This document shows, piece by piece, positions 1-36,345 of a stretch of DNA of 60,000 bases. The stretch is from Antedon mediterranea (taxonomy: Eukaryota > Echinodermata > Crinoidea > Comatulida > Antedonidae): positions 15,383,001 through 15,443,000 of the forward strand of contig NC_092673.1 of the NCBI RefSeq assembly GCF_964355755.1. The letters are read 5' to 3'. The translations under genes were made by a program, and so were the position numbers. The first letter of the stretch is position 1, and every line of letters starts with the position of its first letter. The notes under the pieces are model-generated. The model saw only the letters and a program-made list of their open reading frames with translations. It was not told the DNA's origin and searched no databases.

Positions 1-157
1 AATCAAAAGCGAACGTCAATGTTTTGTTTTCACGACACCATACACGGCAATGTGTCAATCTATATGCGCGTAGTAGCTGCATGAAAACAAGCAGGTGTGG
101 AAGACGCTTTAGACAGGAATTTGAGCATTTAAAGTGACCAATAATCTGTTTGCTCAC

Positions 158-3012
158 CATTTCTAGGTCTTTCTTTGTAGCTTCCAAGATTTCTTGTGGC
201 CTTCCTTTTGGCTGTTGATTTCTTTCTTGTATCCGTTTAGTATGTTCCTTAATCTTTTCCAAAAGGTGTCGATCACGATCCAACCTGATTATAAAAAAAA
301 CATATCTATTTTCGTATATATAATCATAATACAAGTGGGCTTGATGTTATGAGATAACCAGCATACGTGATTAGAACATCACCCAAGGGAACATGGGATG
401 AGTTAACACTTACGCATGGACACCTATGAATGGAAATTTGTGGTTATCATTAAAGTTGAATAAATGCATAGTCCTAGTATCATTTTTTTTATTCTAGTCT
501 AATCATCATTAGAATTCATTATCATCATTATTACCATTTTACTATAATTCACGAAATCTATGTGTGTCTGTGTATATCTGTCTGTCCAGCTTTATTCAGA
601 GACTAGGGTCGCACGTTAAGAAGAAGAAATCTGAAGGTCAAATCTAAAAATGTTGGATGTTCCAATCGAGCTTAAACTTGGTTAGAGTAATCCCGAGGAT
701 AGACCATGTATTAATCTGATATTAAGGAGGGCGCCACCCAAGATCATGTGAGGTCAAAGGTCAAGGTAAACTTTTAAAATTTCTATAATAATTATTATAA
801 TAATGAATTTTTGTATATACATTAACGAATGAATAAAGATGGGAGAGACCCATAAAAGATTTTTTAACAAATTTCAAAATTTCTCCAATCAAGCTGAAAC
901 TTTAAAAAGGTAAAATAATCGTGACAATATAGTGCAAGTATGAATCTGACAAATGATGTTTTAAACTACATTTTAAATTTTCTCTGGGGTGGGTATACTT
1001 GCTAGTTTAATCACAATTGTAATAATCATAATGATATTGATTATCATCATTATTATCATAATATCAATACAATCATCATTCTAGCAGTATTACCTGGCTG
1101 CAGCCTCCATTCTTCTTCTTGTTTCTGGTCTCATTCTGTTCATCATTGCCTCGTGTCTATTCTTCACTTCAACCTTATTCAAAATCAAATAATAAGTACA
1201 TTTATATGTTTACCAATACAGTTAACAATATTATGTTACGAAAATCTCTATTTTTAATTCAATTTATTCAGAATTACCGGCAACGTTTATGTTAATTTTA
1301 TTAAGATAAATCATTCTATTCTACTACTTTTATTTGTTTTAAAAATTAAGTATTCACTTTTATTTTTTAAATGAAATTAGTTCCATGAATTTATGCATAA
1401 CATAAACACAATATTAACAAATAAATAACAAAATCACCTTAATTCTCTCTTCTTTGCTAATAATCTTCATGTAGTCTGGGTCAGTATCGTACGGTGCCTT
1501 GACCGATGGGTCTGTAAAATCTGTCAATCACAAATAATGTAGATATCAGCTGATCAATAAACACCTGTTCTTAAACTACACTTACACAATAAGTGATACG
1601 TAATCTGCCGTAAGCTTATGAATGGATGAAAAACAGAAAGTTGGTATGCCCTAAGGGATGGATGACCCGAGAGTATTGATGTTTGATACAATTATGTGAA
1701 TGAATTTACATAAATATGATAATCTGATAATGTAAACATATCATATTTCTAAAAGTAAATAAATGGTATTAATAAGAATTTTTAAGAAACATATGAAAGG
1801 GCATAATCCAATGTTACTAAGTCAATAGTTTAAAAACAGTAGCGTACTATAAAGAAATCAATGTTGCTTCCATCTCACACTTTATTATGTAATTCTGTAA
1901 TTTATAATATGAAAATGGAATTGAGCAATAATAAAATTCACATTGTGTAACATAAAACTGCTGGTTTGGGTCTCATATCGTGTACAATATTACCACAAAA
2001 TCATTGATCCTATTCCTAAATATTGACAACAGAGCCTAACTTAAGTGAAATCAAATTGACCTGGATTAACTTGTAAGGTCATTTGCTAATGAACATTTAT
2101 ACACACAGTTTAAAGGATGAAAACACAATATTCACTGTATATGAGAAATTTCATTTTTAATAATATACTGTAAATCTAAATGCTTATGTTATAGAGTACA
2201 ACAACTCATTAATAATTACCATCTAGGGCATTGTTCCTGATAGCTCTTATGTAATGTTTACGTTGCAAGGTCCGTGTTTCATCACGCCAGTCTTGAAGGA
2301 GTTTGGTGTCCCTAGAAATGAAGTCAAAGATGATGAAAATATTATGCGAGTTGTAGGAGGAAGTTGATGTGCGAGGGAAGCGAGGTTCTGTAGCTAGTCT
2401 ATAGTAATTAGTAGTATGATTAAAACTCAAAGGATATGTTATTCATATATAAATTCACAGGTATAGAGTCACTCTATGAAATACTGACAATTAATTTACA
2501 AATATTATGAAGAGAAGGAAATCTGGAAGAATTAGAAAAAGCTAACCCACACCTGTTTATACAGTATTTCTTATAATATAATATAGTTAATTAAGTAACA
2601 TTTTGTCTGTAATGACTGTGAATGTTATGTGATAGTAAAATCAATATTAATGTTCCATTAAGAACATAATAAATCATTCAAAATAATTTGTAATATTCCA
2701 CAGTGAACTTAGTGCATTGAAAATAAGTCTCTGATATGTAAAAAATAGTCAATGAATAATTAATGTTGTGTTTTGCATGAGGAATATCAAATAAAATCAA
2801 TCAATCAAACCGTATGACAAAGTTTAAAATGAGGAATTAAATTTGTCTCAAGCAAATGTTCTAATTTGCATACTTACTTTAACCTTTGTTCAACAACGGA
2901 TTGTTGTAAGTTGTGTGTTCGTAGTTGGTCATTTCTTAACTCCTCCTGGATTTTTGCTTGCATTGGATTTATTTTTGGTTTAGGTGGCGTTTTCTTTTTT
3001 CGTCGCTTCCGT
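158..3012 (-). other. LRRC27: LRRC27 C-terminal basic and coiled-coil exons (coding exons 6-10)
   Basis: Exon 3012-2878 opens with a strongly basic run (RKRRKKK) that could act as a nuclear localisation signal. It is followed by charged helical sequence in exons 2311-2220 (KLLQDWRDETRTLQRKHYI), 1511-1438, 1173-1094 and 284-158 (LLEKIKEHTKRIQERNQQ). The last exon parallels the conserved EEKIKQH-type segment near the human C-terminus, so only a few tens of residues should be missing. The acceptor of 1173-1094 (GAATAAG) has a poor pyrimidine tract, but frame and homology support it. Confidence 0.85.
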
Positions 3013-6000
3013 CTGATGAAAATAATTGATTAAAGATATTTCTATTCCATAGACCAGAAACATGATTAATATATTTATATAAAACAAAAATACATTACAC
3101 ATTGTACGTTTTTTTGTATATTACTATCACTAATTCAAGAAAGGGGAATGTGGTTGAAATAAAATTTGTTTATTATTTATCATAAAAAATGTACTGCAGT
3201 AGTAATATTTAAATTCATGACAAATCAGAAGTCTGTTTACCTAAAACAGAAATAAATAAATGCAGAACCACATCAATGTTAAACTCTGTCTACACTATCA
3301 AAAAGTGTGATGTGCCCATATATGGTAGTTATATGACCAAATATGGTAATGATATGACATCATCATGTGCATATTTGGGACTATCCCATTTTTTTGTCAC
3401 ATAAAGTTTGATAAGGCTTTATATAAGTTGATTCTGTACTGTACCTATACTTACTTATCTTTGCCTGAGATCCCTAAAGCACCTGCTCTTTTAAATTTCT
3501 GATATTGTTTCTGGCGATACTCGTTATAAGATATGTGTTTGTGAAGTGACATGGTCGCTGAGCTTGGACCTTCAACATCTGAAAGGTTACTCATACTGGA
3601 TTGCAATGATTGTCTGCTGCCTGTCCTGCGCATTCTGTGACTCCATCTCTCTTGATTAGAGATACTAACAAAGTTATCACTATCAGTTGAAGACTCGCCA
3701 CCCCCTTCTTGTATTCTGAGATTCTCTAATTTCAAGTCTACAACACAAAAATTAGTGTATTTTATTTTAGTTCATTCAATTTTACAATTAACAGACATAA
3801 ATTAAAAACGGTACAAGAAAACAATATCAACTGAATCAACTGAGGATAGCCTAAAAAAATTTAATACATTTTCTTGTCCATTGCGGTCCTCAAATACAAA
3901 AAGAAAAATATTGCAACCTTTTTCAAAAACAACCTTATACAGTTTTACAATTCATAAGAATGAGATAACAGTATGTACAATTGATTAGTGAAGTTGTGGC
4001 TTGGTGGTTATGATGCTTGGCTACCACTCCAAGGGTCTTGGGTTCAAGTCCCGTCACATGCCACTCCCAAAGACTTGTAAGAGACTTTTTTTATGTATAG
4101 CATCTTGTGTATATGTTTGTATTGTGAACCTCTGAGGGTCCCTAATGATCAGCAATTGATGGATGGATGACCCTCAAAAAATAAAAATTAAAGAATTAAT
4201 ATACAGGTAAAGGTAATTGTTATATTACAGTAGAAAAACTGTTTACTGAAATACGAATACGGTGACCATATTATTCAAAAAGATAATGAAAATCATGTTG
4301 CTAAAAATGCAATTCTTAAAAAAAAATTTCCAGACAGTTACATCATACGACATACCTTCAATAGAAACTTTTGAGCTTCGCTGCTGGCAAACAGATATCT
4401 CACGTAGAAAACGAAGTATTGAATTAACTCCTTGATCGGTAACTTCTTTAGGTGGAAATTCTAAAGGGTTATTTCGTAGGTTTAATCCGGATAGCGTTTT
4501 TAAAAAACCTAACAAAGATTACAAATAATTTCAAATAAAAATGAACGAATGAAATTATCAGAATTTACCAGGCACATTATTAGGAAAATGGTGTCTTTTA
4601 AATTGGGAAAGTTGAATTGTCTATGTAAGTTTATACATTACTATTGTCTTAAAATGCATGCTGCTGTGTAGTAAATAAATTGAATTATCAATTTAAGTTT
4701 CTTCATTGCAGGAATTCTATATCAAAATGTCACACCATTGATGAGTACCATATACTGCAAGTGTTAGTGTTCTAATTGCTAAGTACACTGGTGTTACATA
4801 TGTGACCATTTCTACAGCTTTGGTTTATATCAAAGCTCATGTTACTTACTCAGTTTCATTTGGGTTAAGATTTATGTAACTTCAAATTTATACAAAATAG
4901 AGATGGAAATTAGTCAATTAGCAACGAAGTCTTAATTAATGAGGGTTTAGTAGTTGTTAATATTATTTATATAATATATTCCACAAACAATGTTGTCTCA
5001 ATGCACTGTGGACTTAACTGTTACACTTTTAAACAACATGCTACTCCTCTAAAGGTCACGTCATGTTAATGCTACCAACTACGGCGCTTATTCCACGACA
5101 GTGGCTGTAGTGTGAGCTAGTACAACGAGGTAACCCGGGCCCTACTCATATCAAAAGATGTACTAAGTTCTTTAAAGTGCACATACATTTTTTTTGTACA
5201 CTGGACCTACGGTTTATAATCCTTATCCGAGAAGACTCGTTCTACCGCCAGAACTATGGAGCGAGTGCCTAGAACCCTTGCCGATGATATTGCTAAGGGT
5301 TACGGTTATACTGTCTTAACCGCTCGGCCACTCACTCATGTTGCTGTTGCAAAGAAATTGATGATATTAATAATATAGATATATAATTTAGAAGTAGAAG
5401 AAGAAAACATGTCATATTGGTACTACTGTAGTAGCTTGGCTCTTATACTAGTAGTGTATTACTGTACCTAATTCAACAGGTAGCATTGAAATTTGATTGC
5501 CTTCGATGAGGAGTGTCTTCAAGTGTCTAAAAAGCAAAGAATAGAGCAAATGGCTGGCTGTTATTGGTGACTTACAGGTAAACCAAGAGTATCTGACAAA
5601 TTTAGTAGAAAAGTTGGCAATATCCATCAATAAAAAAGAAATGAATTCTATCATACTTATGCTCCCCAATAGATGGAGGTAATTCTTGAAGTTGATTGTT
5701 TCGAAGGTCTAACCACCGCAGATTTGGCAAGCTTTCAAATAAGGTACTTGGAAGTTCTGTTAACTTGTTTCCTTCAAGATAAAGGACCTAGATAAAAAAA
5801 CAATAAGAAAATATTATTTGGTTTCGGGAGAATTTTTGGCTTCAGTGAGTTCAAGGAAATTCTGCTTTTCCCCCCAGGTTTTGTCTTCAGTGTCTTCTTG
5901 CCTGTATTCTTCTGTACTTTTCATGCTTCCTTTTACCTCATGTTTTATGTAATTGTTCTGTTTCTTTTTGGCATATCATCCCTTAATTTGTTGCATAAAA

Positions 6001-6285
6001 ACTGTTAATTTAATTGATTACTGTATGAGTTAAGAGAATTAAGCATAAATTTGATGAAGTGACTTATACCTCAATTTTGTCAAGTTCCAGCAATTCTTCA
6101 GGAAAGTAAATCATTCCTTTTCCAGCTAAATCAACACTTGTTGCCCCAACGGCCTTACAACTTATAATTATGTTCAAAACATCTTCTTCCCAATCCTCTA
6201 ACTTTGCTAAACATGATGATGTAGTAATGTGAGAACATGTATCAGAAGAGACAACTCCTGATGTGTTCTCATCTGTCATGTCCAT
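158..6285 (-). CDS. LRRC27: LRRC27 orthologue (leucine-rich repeat-containing protein 27), C-terminus off the left edge
   Basis: Ten coding exons in transcription order: 6285-6070, 5787-5657, 5526-5468, 4508-4356, 3737-3455, 3012-2878, 2311-2220, 1511-1438, 1173-1094, 284-158. All junctions are GT-AG, phases agree, and the lengths sum to 1350 bp (450 codons). The ATG at 6285 is the first Met of an exon that opens with an acceptor at 6300, so a 5' noncoding exon lies upstream. Residues about 50-165 form leucine-rich repeats, including the stretches KHLKTLLIEGN and MLPVELG, very close to human LRRC27. Residues about 165-290 are polar and probably disordered. The remainder is charged, basic and coiled-coil-like. 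The last visible exon ends at a donor (158/157), so a short C-terminal piece lies outside the window; the human protein is about 530 residues. The molecular role of LRRC27 is largely unknown; LRR and coiled-coil segments suggest protein binding. Confidence 0.93.
3279..3422. mobile_element. TTAA-flanked MITE, family A, copy 1 (right end decayed)
   Basis: Begins TTAA then ACTCTGTCTACACTATCA and contains the family body GTGATGTGCCCATATATGG. Two related copies lie at 16286-16577 and 46945-47044. The right terminal repeat is damaged; only GTTTGATAAGGCTT is left. It lies in the LRRC27 intron between coding exons 5 and 6. Confidence 0.6.
3990..4195 (+). mobile_element. tRNA-derived SINE
   Basis: The head resembles a tRNA gene with internal pol III boxes: an A-box-like GTGGCTTGGTGGTTATGATG and a B box GGGTTCAAGTCCC at about 4038-4050. 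A non-tRNA body follows, ending in TGATGGATGGATGACC and an A-rich tail. It is antisense to LRRC27 within the intron between coding exons 4 and 5. It cannot be a functional tRNA because no acceptor stem closes it. Confidence 0.7.
4356..5787 (-). other. LRRC27: LRRC27 leucine-rich repeat exons (coding exons 2-4)
   Basis: Exons 5787-5657, 5526-5468 and 4508-4356 encode consecutive LxxLxLxxN repeats. Examples are VLYLEGNKLTELP, LRWLDLRNNQLQELP, LKTLLIEGNQISMLP and LSGLNLRNNPLEFPP. The repeat unit is about 23 residues, the short LRR class. The 3' end of exon 4 (to KVSIEG) leaves the repeat and starts the linker. A 59-bp exon (5526-5468) is short but keeps frame on both sides (phase 2 in, phase 1 out). 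Confidence 0.93.
5045..5345 (-). mobile_element. tRNA(Ser/Leu)-headed SINE with Deu-like core
   Basis: On the minus strand the head at about 5335 reads GAGTGGCCGAGCGGTTAAGA, the A-box region of a Ser/Leu-type tRNA. Downstream is a core with GGATAAGGATTATAAACCG, then GTGCACTTTAAAGAACTTAG. The tail part is shared with the element at 25745-25925. The GATAAGG...AAACCG...TTAAAGAAC layout resembles the Deu-domain core of deuterostome SINEs, from memory of that family. It lies in the LRRC27 intron between coding exons 3 and 4. Confidence 0.65.
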
Positions 6286-8987
6286 CGTGGTTGTTCTTTT
6301 CTGCAAAATAAAAGAGTATCAATCATGCCATCGCCGCTCGGCATGGACCAACAATGGTATCTTTGTTTTTAAATAAAGCTTGGCTATACTATGTATATGA
6401 TATCCTAATATAGGCCTACGTTTTTGTATGAGTTGATGCTATATATTTTATAGAAATACCTAGGCCTGATGGTGAAATACGTAGGCCTACGCCTAATGTC
6501 TTTATCTGGAAACCTGACTGGCACTTCTCAAAAGAGTTGGTGGAGCATAACAATCAAATGATAATGGCTAGGCCTAGGCCCGGGTCTAGCTAGCCTAAAC
6601 TTAAACCTATACTTTTTGAAAAAAAATGAAAATGAATACGCTATATAACACAAAGAAAGCAATCTTTTACAATTACATTTGATAATCGTACTTACAGCAT
6701 TGTTATATATTAATTAAATAAGCCTGCATTGTCCAGATTTGAAACACTATCTTAACTAAAAAAAGAGCAGCAAAAGCTTGTAATATCTCAGCAACAGACT
6801 GTCAAGGTTCATTGGGATATTCCAATTACCATTTGGGAATGTTACACAACATTGTAGTCTCTAAATATTGAAAATTAATTAAATAACATTTATAAACATT
6901 TAAATATATTACAATAAATGTTTAATAACACTAAAGTTAAATAAATTAAGCGATTTTATAATGTATAAACTGTATTTTGATTTTTTTTTTGTTTAGGAAC
7001 CTTCCATTTTATTTTCGGCAATAAACATCCAGGAGATATAAATGAGAAAAACAATCATTTTGTGCATGGGCATTGAATATGGCAAGCAAGGAAGTACTGT
7101 ATGTGGAATTGGGCCTACATTTAAAATGTTGATTTAGACGATTTTCATTTTAATGGATTTGTATTTAGTGGATATACTATTGAAAAAGGTTAATTATTAA
7201 ATATTTTTACGTAGTTGCAAATTAAACAATGATATTATGAAGATACCAGCTGCAGAAAACAGGAAGCGGTAAGTTCAATTTCAATTGACCTACTCTGACA
7301 CAATAGCACTCTCTCCTCCAAGGGCCATACAGCAATAGAAGGAATCAACCAACATTACCAGTAGGCCTAACCTTTTATTATTTGTACAGGTCTATTATAG
7401 AAAACTTTTATTTGTACTAATTTATATCTGTACTTTGATTAAACAGTGACTGAACGGCAACACACAACCACACATGCATGCAAGAGTGTTCAGGATGAAA
7501 CAATAAATTAAATGATGACTTGACGACTAACATTATACGATTCAGAAAATATTTTGTAAAAAATGACGGTATCACAACCCTTGTTGGTTTATGAGCATGT
7601 GTAGATGATTGATACGCTCTATTGCTTCATTTGATTGCATTATTTGTGCAAACCAAAATTCCCTTTAAATAAAAATTTCACCAGTTTAAAAAAAATCAGA
7701 CTAGGCATGCTGTACAGTAGGTCTAATTATACTGTAATGATTACTAATACTATAATAAATTACCAACTCCAAACACCACAAGAAATGTGTAGCAATGAAT
7801 TATACCATCTTGTTGATTGACCTGTCCAAGCTCTCGGTCAAACCTCAGTGTCCATACCTCCACTGAGCAGTAATCATTTTCACTCTCTGATGCGTAATCA
7901 CTTTTATTGATGTGATAATCAGTGGACTGTTGGTTGATGTCAATTACGTGTCGTGATCATCATGCACACCTCTGAATTTAAAACAGCATGTCACTGTCAG
8001 TTACTTTTATTCTATTTTTTTTTGGAATATTTTATAAAATACAGAAAATCTAGATGATTTTTTGTCAGTTTTATTCTTATTGTTTTTAACATCTTTAAAA
8101 AAATGCATAATTATGTACAGTACTTGAACAAAGTATACAGTTTACAGTAATGCAAAATGTGGTATGAGAAAATAAGTAAAAACTAACTCATAAGTTCTTC
8201 ATGTAGGCTTAATTTACAGTGGTAGGAGTGCACAAACATATTTTATAAATTTGATGTTATAAATTATAATATGCATACAATTTGAATTGAGACTAGACAT
8301 TGATGTCTTGATATCAAATTGAAGAGCGGCATAGTTTAGATTTATGGTTGGTATTCTGTGCTTAAAGTCTATTTATAAATATTTTTAATGATTTAAATCA
8401 AGAAAATATATGTATTATTTGTGGAAAATCAATAAACAACACTTAACAAAATACAACTGTAGTCTTGCTTAATGTTGGGGTGACTTTTTCTGACCATATA
8501 ATATTCTTCCTATCGACTTGTAATTCATAAATAACAGTAAAAATTGAGTAACTGCAGTATGCAGTGGCTACTGATTTATTGAAGTGAAATAACAATTCAG
8601 TGAGGGTTTTTTCTTCTAAACAAAGACTTAATTTTGAGGTGTTTGATGTGGCATATTTAGACTGTAATAATCCTGTAATTGTATAGACAGCCTTTCAATG
8701 ACCCCATTGTCTTCAATAAGCAATGCTCTATGCTTAAATATTCATTTTAAAATACTTCCTTTATAAAATGCACTACATAATTAATCCCTACTACTGTACC
8801 TTGTTAAACTGTTGAAAATTGAAGCTTCCAGTAACTTTTCTGTAATTACCATTGTTCTTAACCTTTTATACTACTGTATGAAAAAGCATGTACAATTTTT
8901 ATGTTATTAATTTGTAATTTTTACTAAAAAAAAGTTCATTTATAATTATACAGTGGTTAATCAAATTTAAGGATTTTTTATTTACTG

Positions 8988-9198
8988 TATATCCTCTGGT
9001 ATAATCTGACCCCCATAGAAAACAAAATCGGTCCGACTTTTGAGGGTGGGAATATACATGTGGAAACCCTGGCACAGGAAAAATAAACGACTGGCATTTT
9101 GGCAAGCATTTCTTGAAAAACTCATATGAACTGGCTAGAGAGAGGCCAACATGCAGATCAAAAGTCAATACTGCGACTACAGTATACCCGGGGATATA
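8988..9198. mobile_element. Candidate short MITE
   Basis: The ends form a 16-bp imperfect inverted repeat: TATATCCTCTGGTATA on the left, and TATATCCCCGGGTATA as the reverse complement on the right. The interior is GC-richer than the flanks. An open frame across it on the minus strand has no recognisable protein and is taken as chance. Confidence 0.4.
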
Positions 9199-9833
9199 AA
9201 GTATATAATTATGTTCTTTGTAATAATTGAGTACTTGATTGAACATAAATCATAAATAATGTACTGTATTATGATTTTAATCATTTGCTGTGTAATAAGT
9301 ATCTGCAAAGTGAAATACCCAGGTGTATTTATTTGATATATATTTCAGATACTTTTTACAGTACTGATGTCAACAAACCAATACAGTAATAATAATTTTC
9401 TGTTTAGAATTGTCAAATCTATTATAATATAGTGAATGTTTATTATCTTGTTTGTAGTGAGATACTATATTATTCTGTGTTTATAATATATGACAAAAAC
9501 TCTCCCATGAGTGAGGATATTTGCTTGATTACCTATACTGTAGATGATGAGGGAATTGCACCACTTTCTGGGTAGTAATAATATCATGATTCAGTTGTTT
9601 TTCTTGCTCTCCAATAAACCATCTGTGATTATTACGAATGCAATCATTCAATATTTATCCCATCAGATTCTGCTAGCACGTTTGAATGTAATGAACTGTA
9701 GCTTAATTGCATTTTAATGTTTAATGACCACTTTCAGTCTGGTGTTACAGTAGTACTGTACAGGTATTCAATGTTTATGCCTAAAGCCAACATTTTTTTT
9801 AACATACTATTTTAATAACAAGTTTCTGTAAGG

Positions 9834-9970
9834 CCAATTTACAAAGACGAGTGGCAATGGTAAGCGGAAAACAAAAATATACAATGACATGTATCTTATT
9901 TCTTATGACCATTTACACAAAATGCGGTGCGAACCGGTGGTTGAGCCGAAATTGATCACAATATGGTATG
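9834..9970. repeat. Dispersed repeat D, partial copy
   Basis: Shares CAATGGTAAGCGGAAAAC and TTTCTTATGACCATT in the same order and spacing with the left part of the element at 27765-28158. It also shares AATTTACA(A/C)AGACGAG with that element's inverted right end. This copy is truncated; I cannot place its far end. Confidence 0.5.
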
Positions 9971-11512
9971 CATACTGTACAATCATATTCATAAATTTTT
10001 ATCCAGCTCTGTCTTGTCGTTCATTATTTGATACAAAATACCAGCATATTGTCAAATACAGTAGTATTCAGCCATAGTGTTACTGCACTGTATTAGTGGG
10101 AACTAGGTTACACAGCAAAGTTAGATATTAAAAGAATTTTGACTGTAAAATATGACATTTCCGGATTGATAATTTATTAGTGGTATAAGATAATAGTTTA
10201 CAAATTTACCAGCATGTTACAAAATTATTCTATAAAGAACCACATACTGTAATCATGACCTATTTTTAATGCAATTACACTTTACAGATATGTTGTTATT
10301 GTTAGAATAATTACATATCTTGAATATTTAATTATGTATTCTTGGTAGAATGATACATTTCAGTCTTCAGGATTTCCTGGATGGTGTATCTGATTAGCGG
10401 CAGTCATGATATAATGTACTGGTAAATTGCAGAGAGTTGGATTCTATAAAAGTTGGCATTCTCATAAACATTCTAGACAGTACATCACTGTCCAATTCTT
10501 ACTTCTTCTTCTTTTTACGAAATCAAATTTAAGATATAGCATACCATAAATAAATCTTTCATTTTCTTAGTACTTTTTTATATTTATTTACACAAGATTG
10601 ACACCATTTTTTTTAAAGGTATTATTGAATACAAACTGACAGTGGACATCTACTGTACCTGGATGATTGAGCCTGCTAGTGCTACTGAGCTATTCAACAA
10701 GAGGATAAAGAATAATGACGTCTACAAGATGCAATAGAATATGTCACTTGTTTGTCATGTTTATGGGTTGAAGCGGTACTTCTTCTTGGTTTTTTAAAAC
10801 ACTAGAACATTAATTCAAGAACAGTCACAGAGAGTGAATGTTCTGTTATGTGTTGGTAATCGCAACGCTACAGAAATACATTTTATGTAAGTTAACACAC
10901 TTTACAGTACGTTGGATTGCAAAAATTAATATGTTATTTAACATGATATTTTTAGAAGAGTGTAATTTGATATATTGATATAGCATAGCATAATAGAATT
11001 TACAGTATTTCATTATCATTTAACTATTAAAATCAGAAATCATTAACAAAATTCTAAGTGTCTCCATCCAATTTTTTGGCATGTTATTTTTATTTCTTTA
11101 CACAGTCAACAGACTTAAAATTCACATGATATAAACGTACAGGGGGCTTTAAGATGCAGCAGTTTCATCTGTGTTTTAAACATTATGTCCCCTGTAGCTA
11201 GATATGAAACATTCATATGAAACAGCGATGTAAATTATAAACATAACAGGGCTTTGATGTTGCAGTATAACACCATGTGTCACCTATAGCCAGATATCAA
11301 ATACCCCAAAGTTACATTACAAGTAAATTTATATCAGACCTCATCAAGAGGATGCATCCAAGATGGAGTTCACAATGCCAGCCACAGTACTTTGTTCATC
11401 ATCAATAAATTGGTTGGCAACATACTGTAGTCAACTTAGTTCATTGGTCTTCTGTATTGAAGGCAATCACCGCCAAAAATACAATTACAAACATACAATA
11501 TATTTGTGGAAA

Positions 11513-11590
11513 TATACAACGTACTCACAGAAACGTACAACGTACTCGCAGAAACGTACAACGTACTCGCAGAAACATACAACGTACTTG
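11513..11590. repeat. 21-bp tandem repeat
   Basis: About four imperfect copies of a 21-bp unit containing ACAACGTACTCGCAGAAACG. The unit is a multiple of three, which explains overlapping open frames on both strands here; none resembles a gene. Confidence 0.8.
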
Positions 11591-13598
11591 AAGGAAAGGA
11601 CAACAAAAAGACATTCACAAAACGTACAAAGTGTTCGCAGAAACAGAAAACACAAAAACGTACAACGAAGTCGCGAAAATGAATGCGCAGAAAATAACCA
11701 CGGAATCGTCCATTATATAAAGGATATGGACATTTAGGATGAAAATATTATAATATTCAATCAAGCATTTCAAAGATAAAGATAATGCGGGTTTTTTTCT
11801 CTTTATTATATTATATAGATGGACCTTCCACATGTTGTTAGCCTCATAAAGATTATGCCGGAGATGCCCACTCTTTTATTATACACATAAAACTTGATGC
11901 TGCAGTTCCATCCAGTATAAATAAACTTTGTGTTATTAACCCCCGTTATAGTCTGACCAGGTCAGATCTCATCGATGTGGGAAATATCAATCATAATTAT
12001 TAAAGTCAATATTAATAATACTGAACAAGATATCGAGAGTAAGATTAGTATCTTTGAATATACTGCAGCTAGCATTCGCAAATATTGTTGTCATATCTCA
12101 TATAGACATCAATCCTGCTTTATTAAAACCACTATTATAAATTGGTAATAAAATACTCTACAGTTTTTTTTAACTTTAAACCTTTTTTAACCTTCTTCCA
12201 CCACAAGTCAAACATAATATAATCTCAGACACAATGAATCATGCCTTTTTTCACTCGAACCAACAGATGTGGAAATTTCATTATCAACTAGGACTATCAC
12301 ATGAATGGTGATTTGCTATCCGCTTCACCTGTTTGTCATGACTGTATTTCGTTTCGATGTGTTACTTTTAGGGTGGTCTAAGGAACCCTTCTCCCTGCTG
12401 GGGGACTCCTGGTAATTGATCTATGAGAATTAATAAAATATAATGAAAAAAAAATTGCTAAATTAACAGATCATTTTTAATATCTGTTTTTTTAAATAAC
12501 TATACACCTAACTTGGTTATAAATATTTTAATGTATTTTTTTTATATTTTGTAATGTGTAGTCTATTACGTGACTAGCTTACCTGGATGAACCAACATAG
12601 GCCTTTTCCCCTTCAAGGGGAGAACATAACCAAAAAGTAACATTTTATTCATGAACTCCCCTCCAAGACAGTGGTATCGCCCATGCGCCACGCCCTTAAT
12701 TTTAAATATTTCATTAATTGTTGTTAATATTTATTGTAAATTCAACAATGCTTATACATTTTTGCACTAAACATTTTGAATTTGAAGTTTGTTTAGAAAA
12801 AACGTAATTAATCATCATTAAAAAGAAAATGTATACTGTAGATATGAAATTTACTCATGAATTTCTACCAAAAAAAAAATCCTCTTTAAATAATATTAAC
12901 TTTAGGCATGAAAACATAACTTATTTTTGTTTTGGCTTTAGCAAACAGCCTACAGTAAAATATTAACCATTAATCAGATGTACACACATTATAATGTCTC
13001 AAGCATTCTCATCACATTTCGTCGTAGATGGTTTTAATTTATGGAGCATTTACGAGCTTATGTCTAATTAGAAATCTAGTGAAACTATATTGGGATCAGA
13101 TATGGTTCATAAAACTACAGTACATAATGTCCAACATCACAAACTATAAATATTACGATGGGTAACATGATAATTTTTATATTTTTATGGTCAATTCACA
13201 ATCCCTAGAGGATATGCTTGATACCTATAACAGGTGTAATACACACATGATAAAGTTGGCAAAGTCTAAATTTCAACCAGCTAAAACATTTAATGCATCC
13301 AATGAGGATACATTATATGAAGCCTTCCATAATAATGTATGATTTCTATGATAACTTCTGTACATGCATCGGTTTATTTAAAACCTGCAGAAAATTTGAA
13401 GTAGAAAGAAATATTGACTGTATTTATATATCAACAATGCTAGTTAACCTTTGATTGCATTACAGTACCAGCTATTTCACGAGGAATTTATACCTTAATT
13501 TTCAGATGCTTAGCCCACTCTAAAAAATCAAAAATATGCTCAAATGAATATGTTATTAATTGTTATATTCTTACTTGATATTTGTTTGTATTTTTCAG

Positions 13599-13635
13599 AT
13601 CAAACTACTATTGAATAGAATTCCAGTGACATAAA
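13599..13635 (+). other. STK32: STK32 5' untranslated part of first coding exon
   Basis: A strong acceptor (TTTGTATTTTTCAG, ending 13598) precedes 37 noncoding bases and then the ATG. Therefore at least one upstream noncoding exon exists, probably within 6.3-13.5 kb. TGA CAT AAA just before ATG closes the frame and supports the start. Confidence 0.8.
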
Positions 13636-36324
<22,689 letters not shown>

Positions 36325-36345
36325 TTTGTAACTTACAGGTGCTTT

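Larger units (their letters stand above)
6301..13598. other. Intergenic and 5' untranslated region between divergent LRRC27 and STK32
   Basis: No conserved coding sequence was seen. It should hold both promoters and the 5' noncoding exons, because the first coding exons of both genes start at splice acceptors (6300 for LRRC27, 13599 for STK32). I could not place a transcription start, TATA box or first exon. Contents recognised: an AGGCCTA-rich patch near 6410-6600, a short inverted-repeat element at 8988-9198, a dispersed-repeat fragment at 9834-9970 and a 21-bp tandem repeat at 11513-11590. Confidence 0.6.

Noticed and set aside
4010-4060. Functional tRNA genes (also 57244-57313 and the 44590 region)
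   Set aside because: Pol III box motifs are present but acceptor and T stems do not close; they are SINE heads or pseudogenes.
8899-9246. 115-residue open frame, minus strand
   Set aside because: Covers a short inverted-repeat element; no domain, no splice context, and composition unlike the real exons.
11363-11833. Overlapping open frames on both strands
   Set aside because: Produced by a 21-bp tandem repeat; no recognisable protein.
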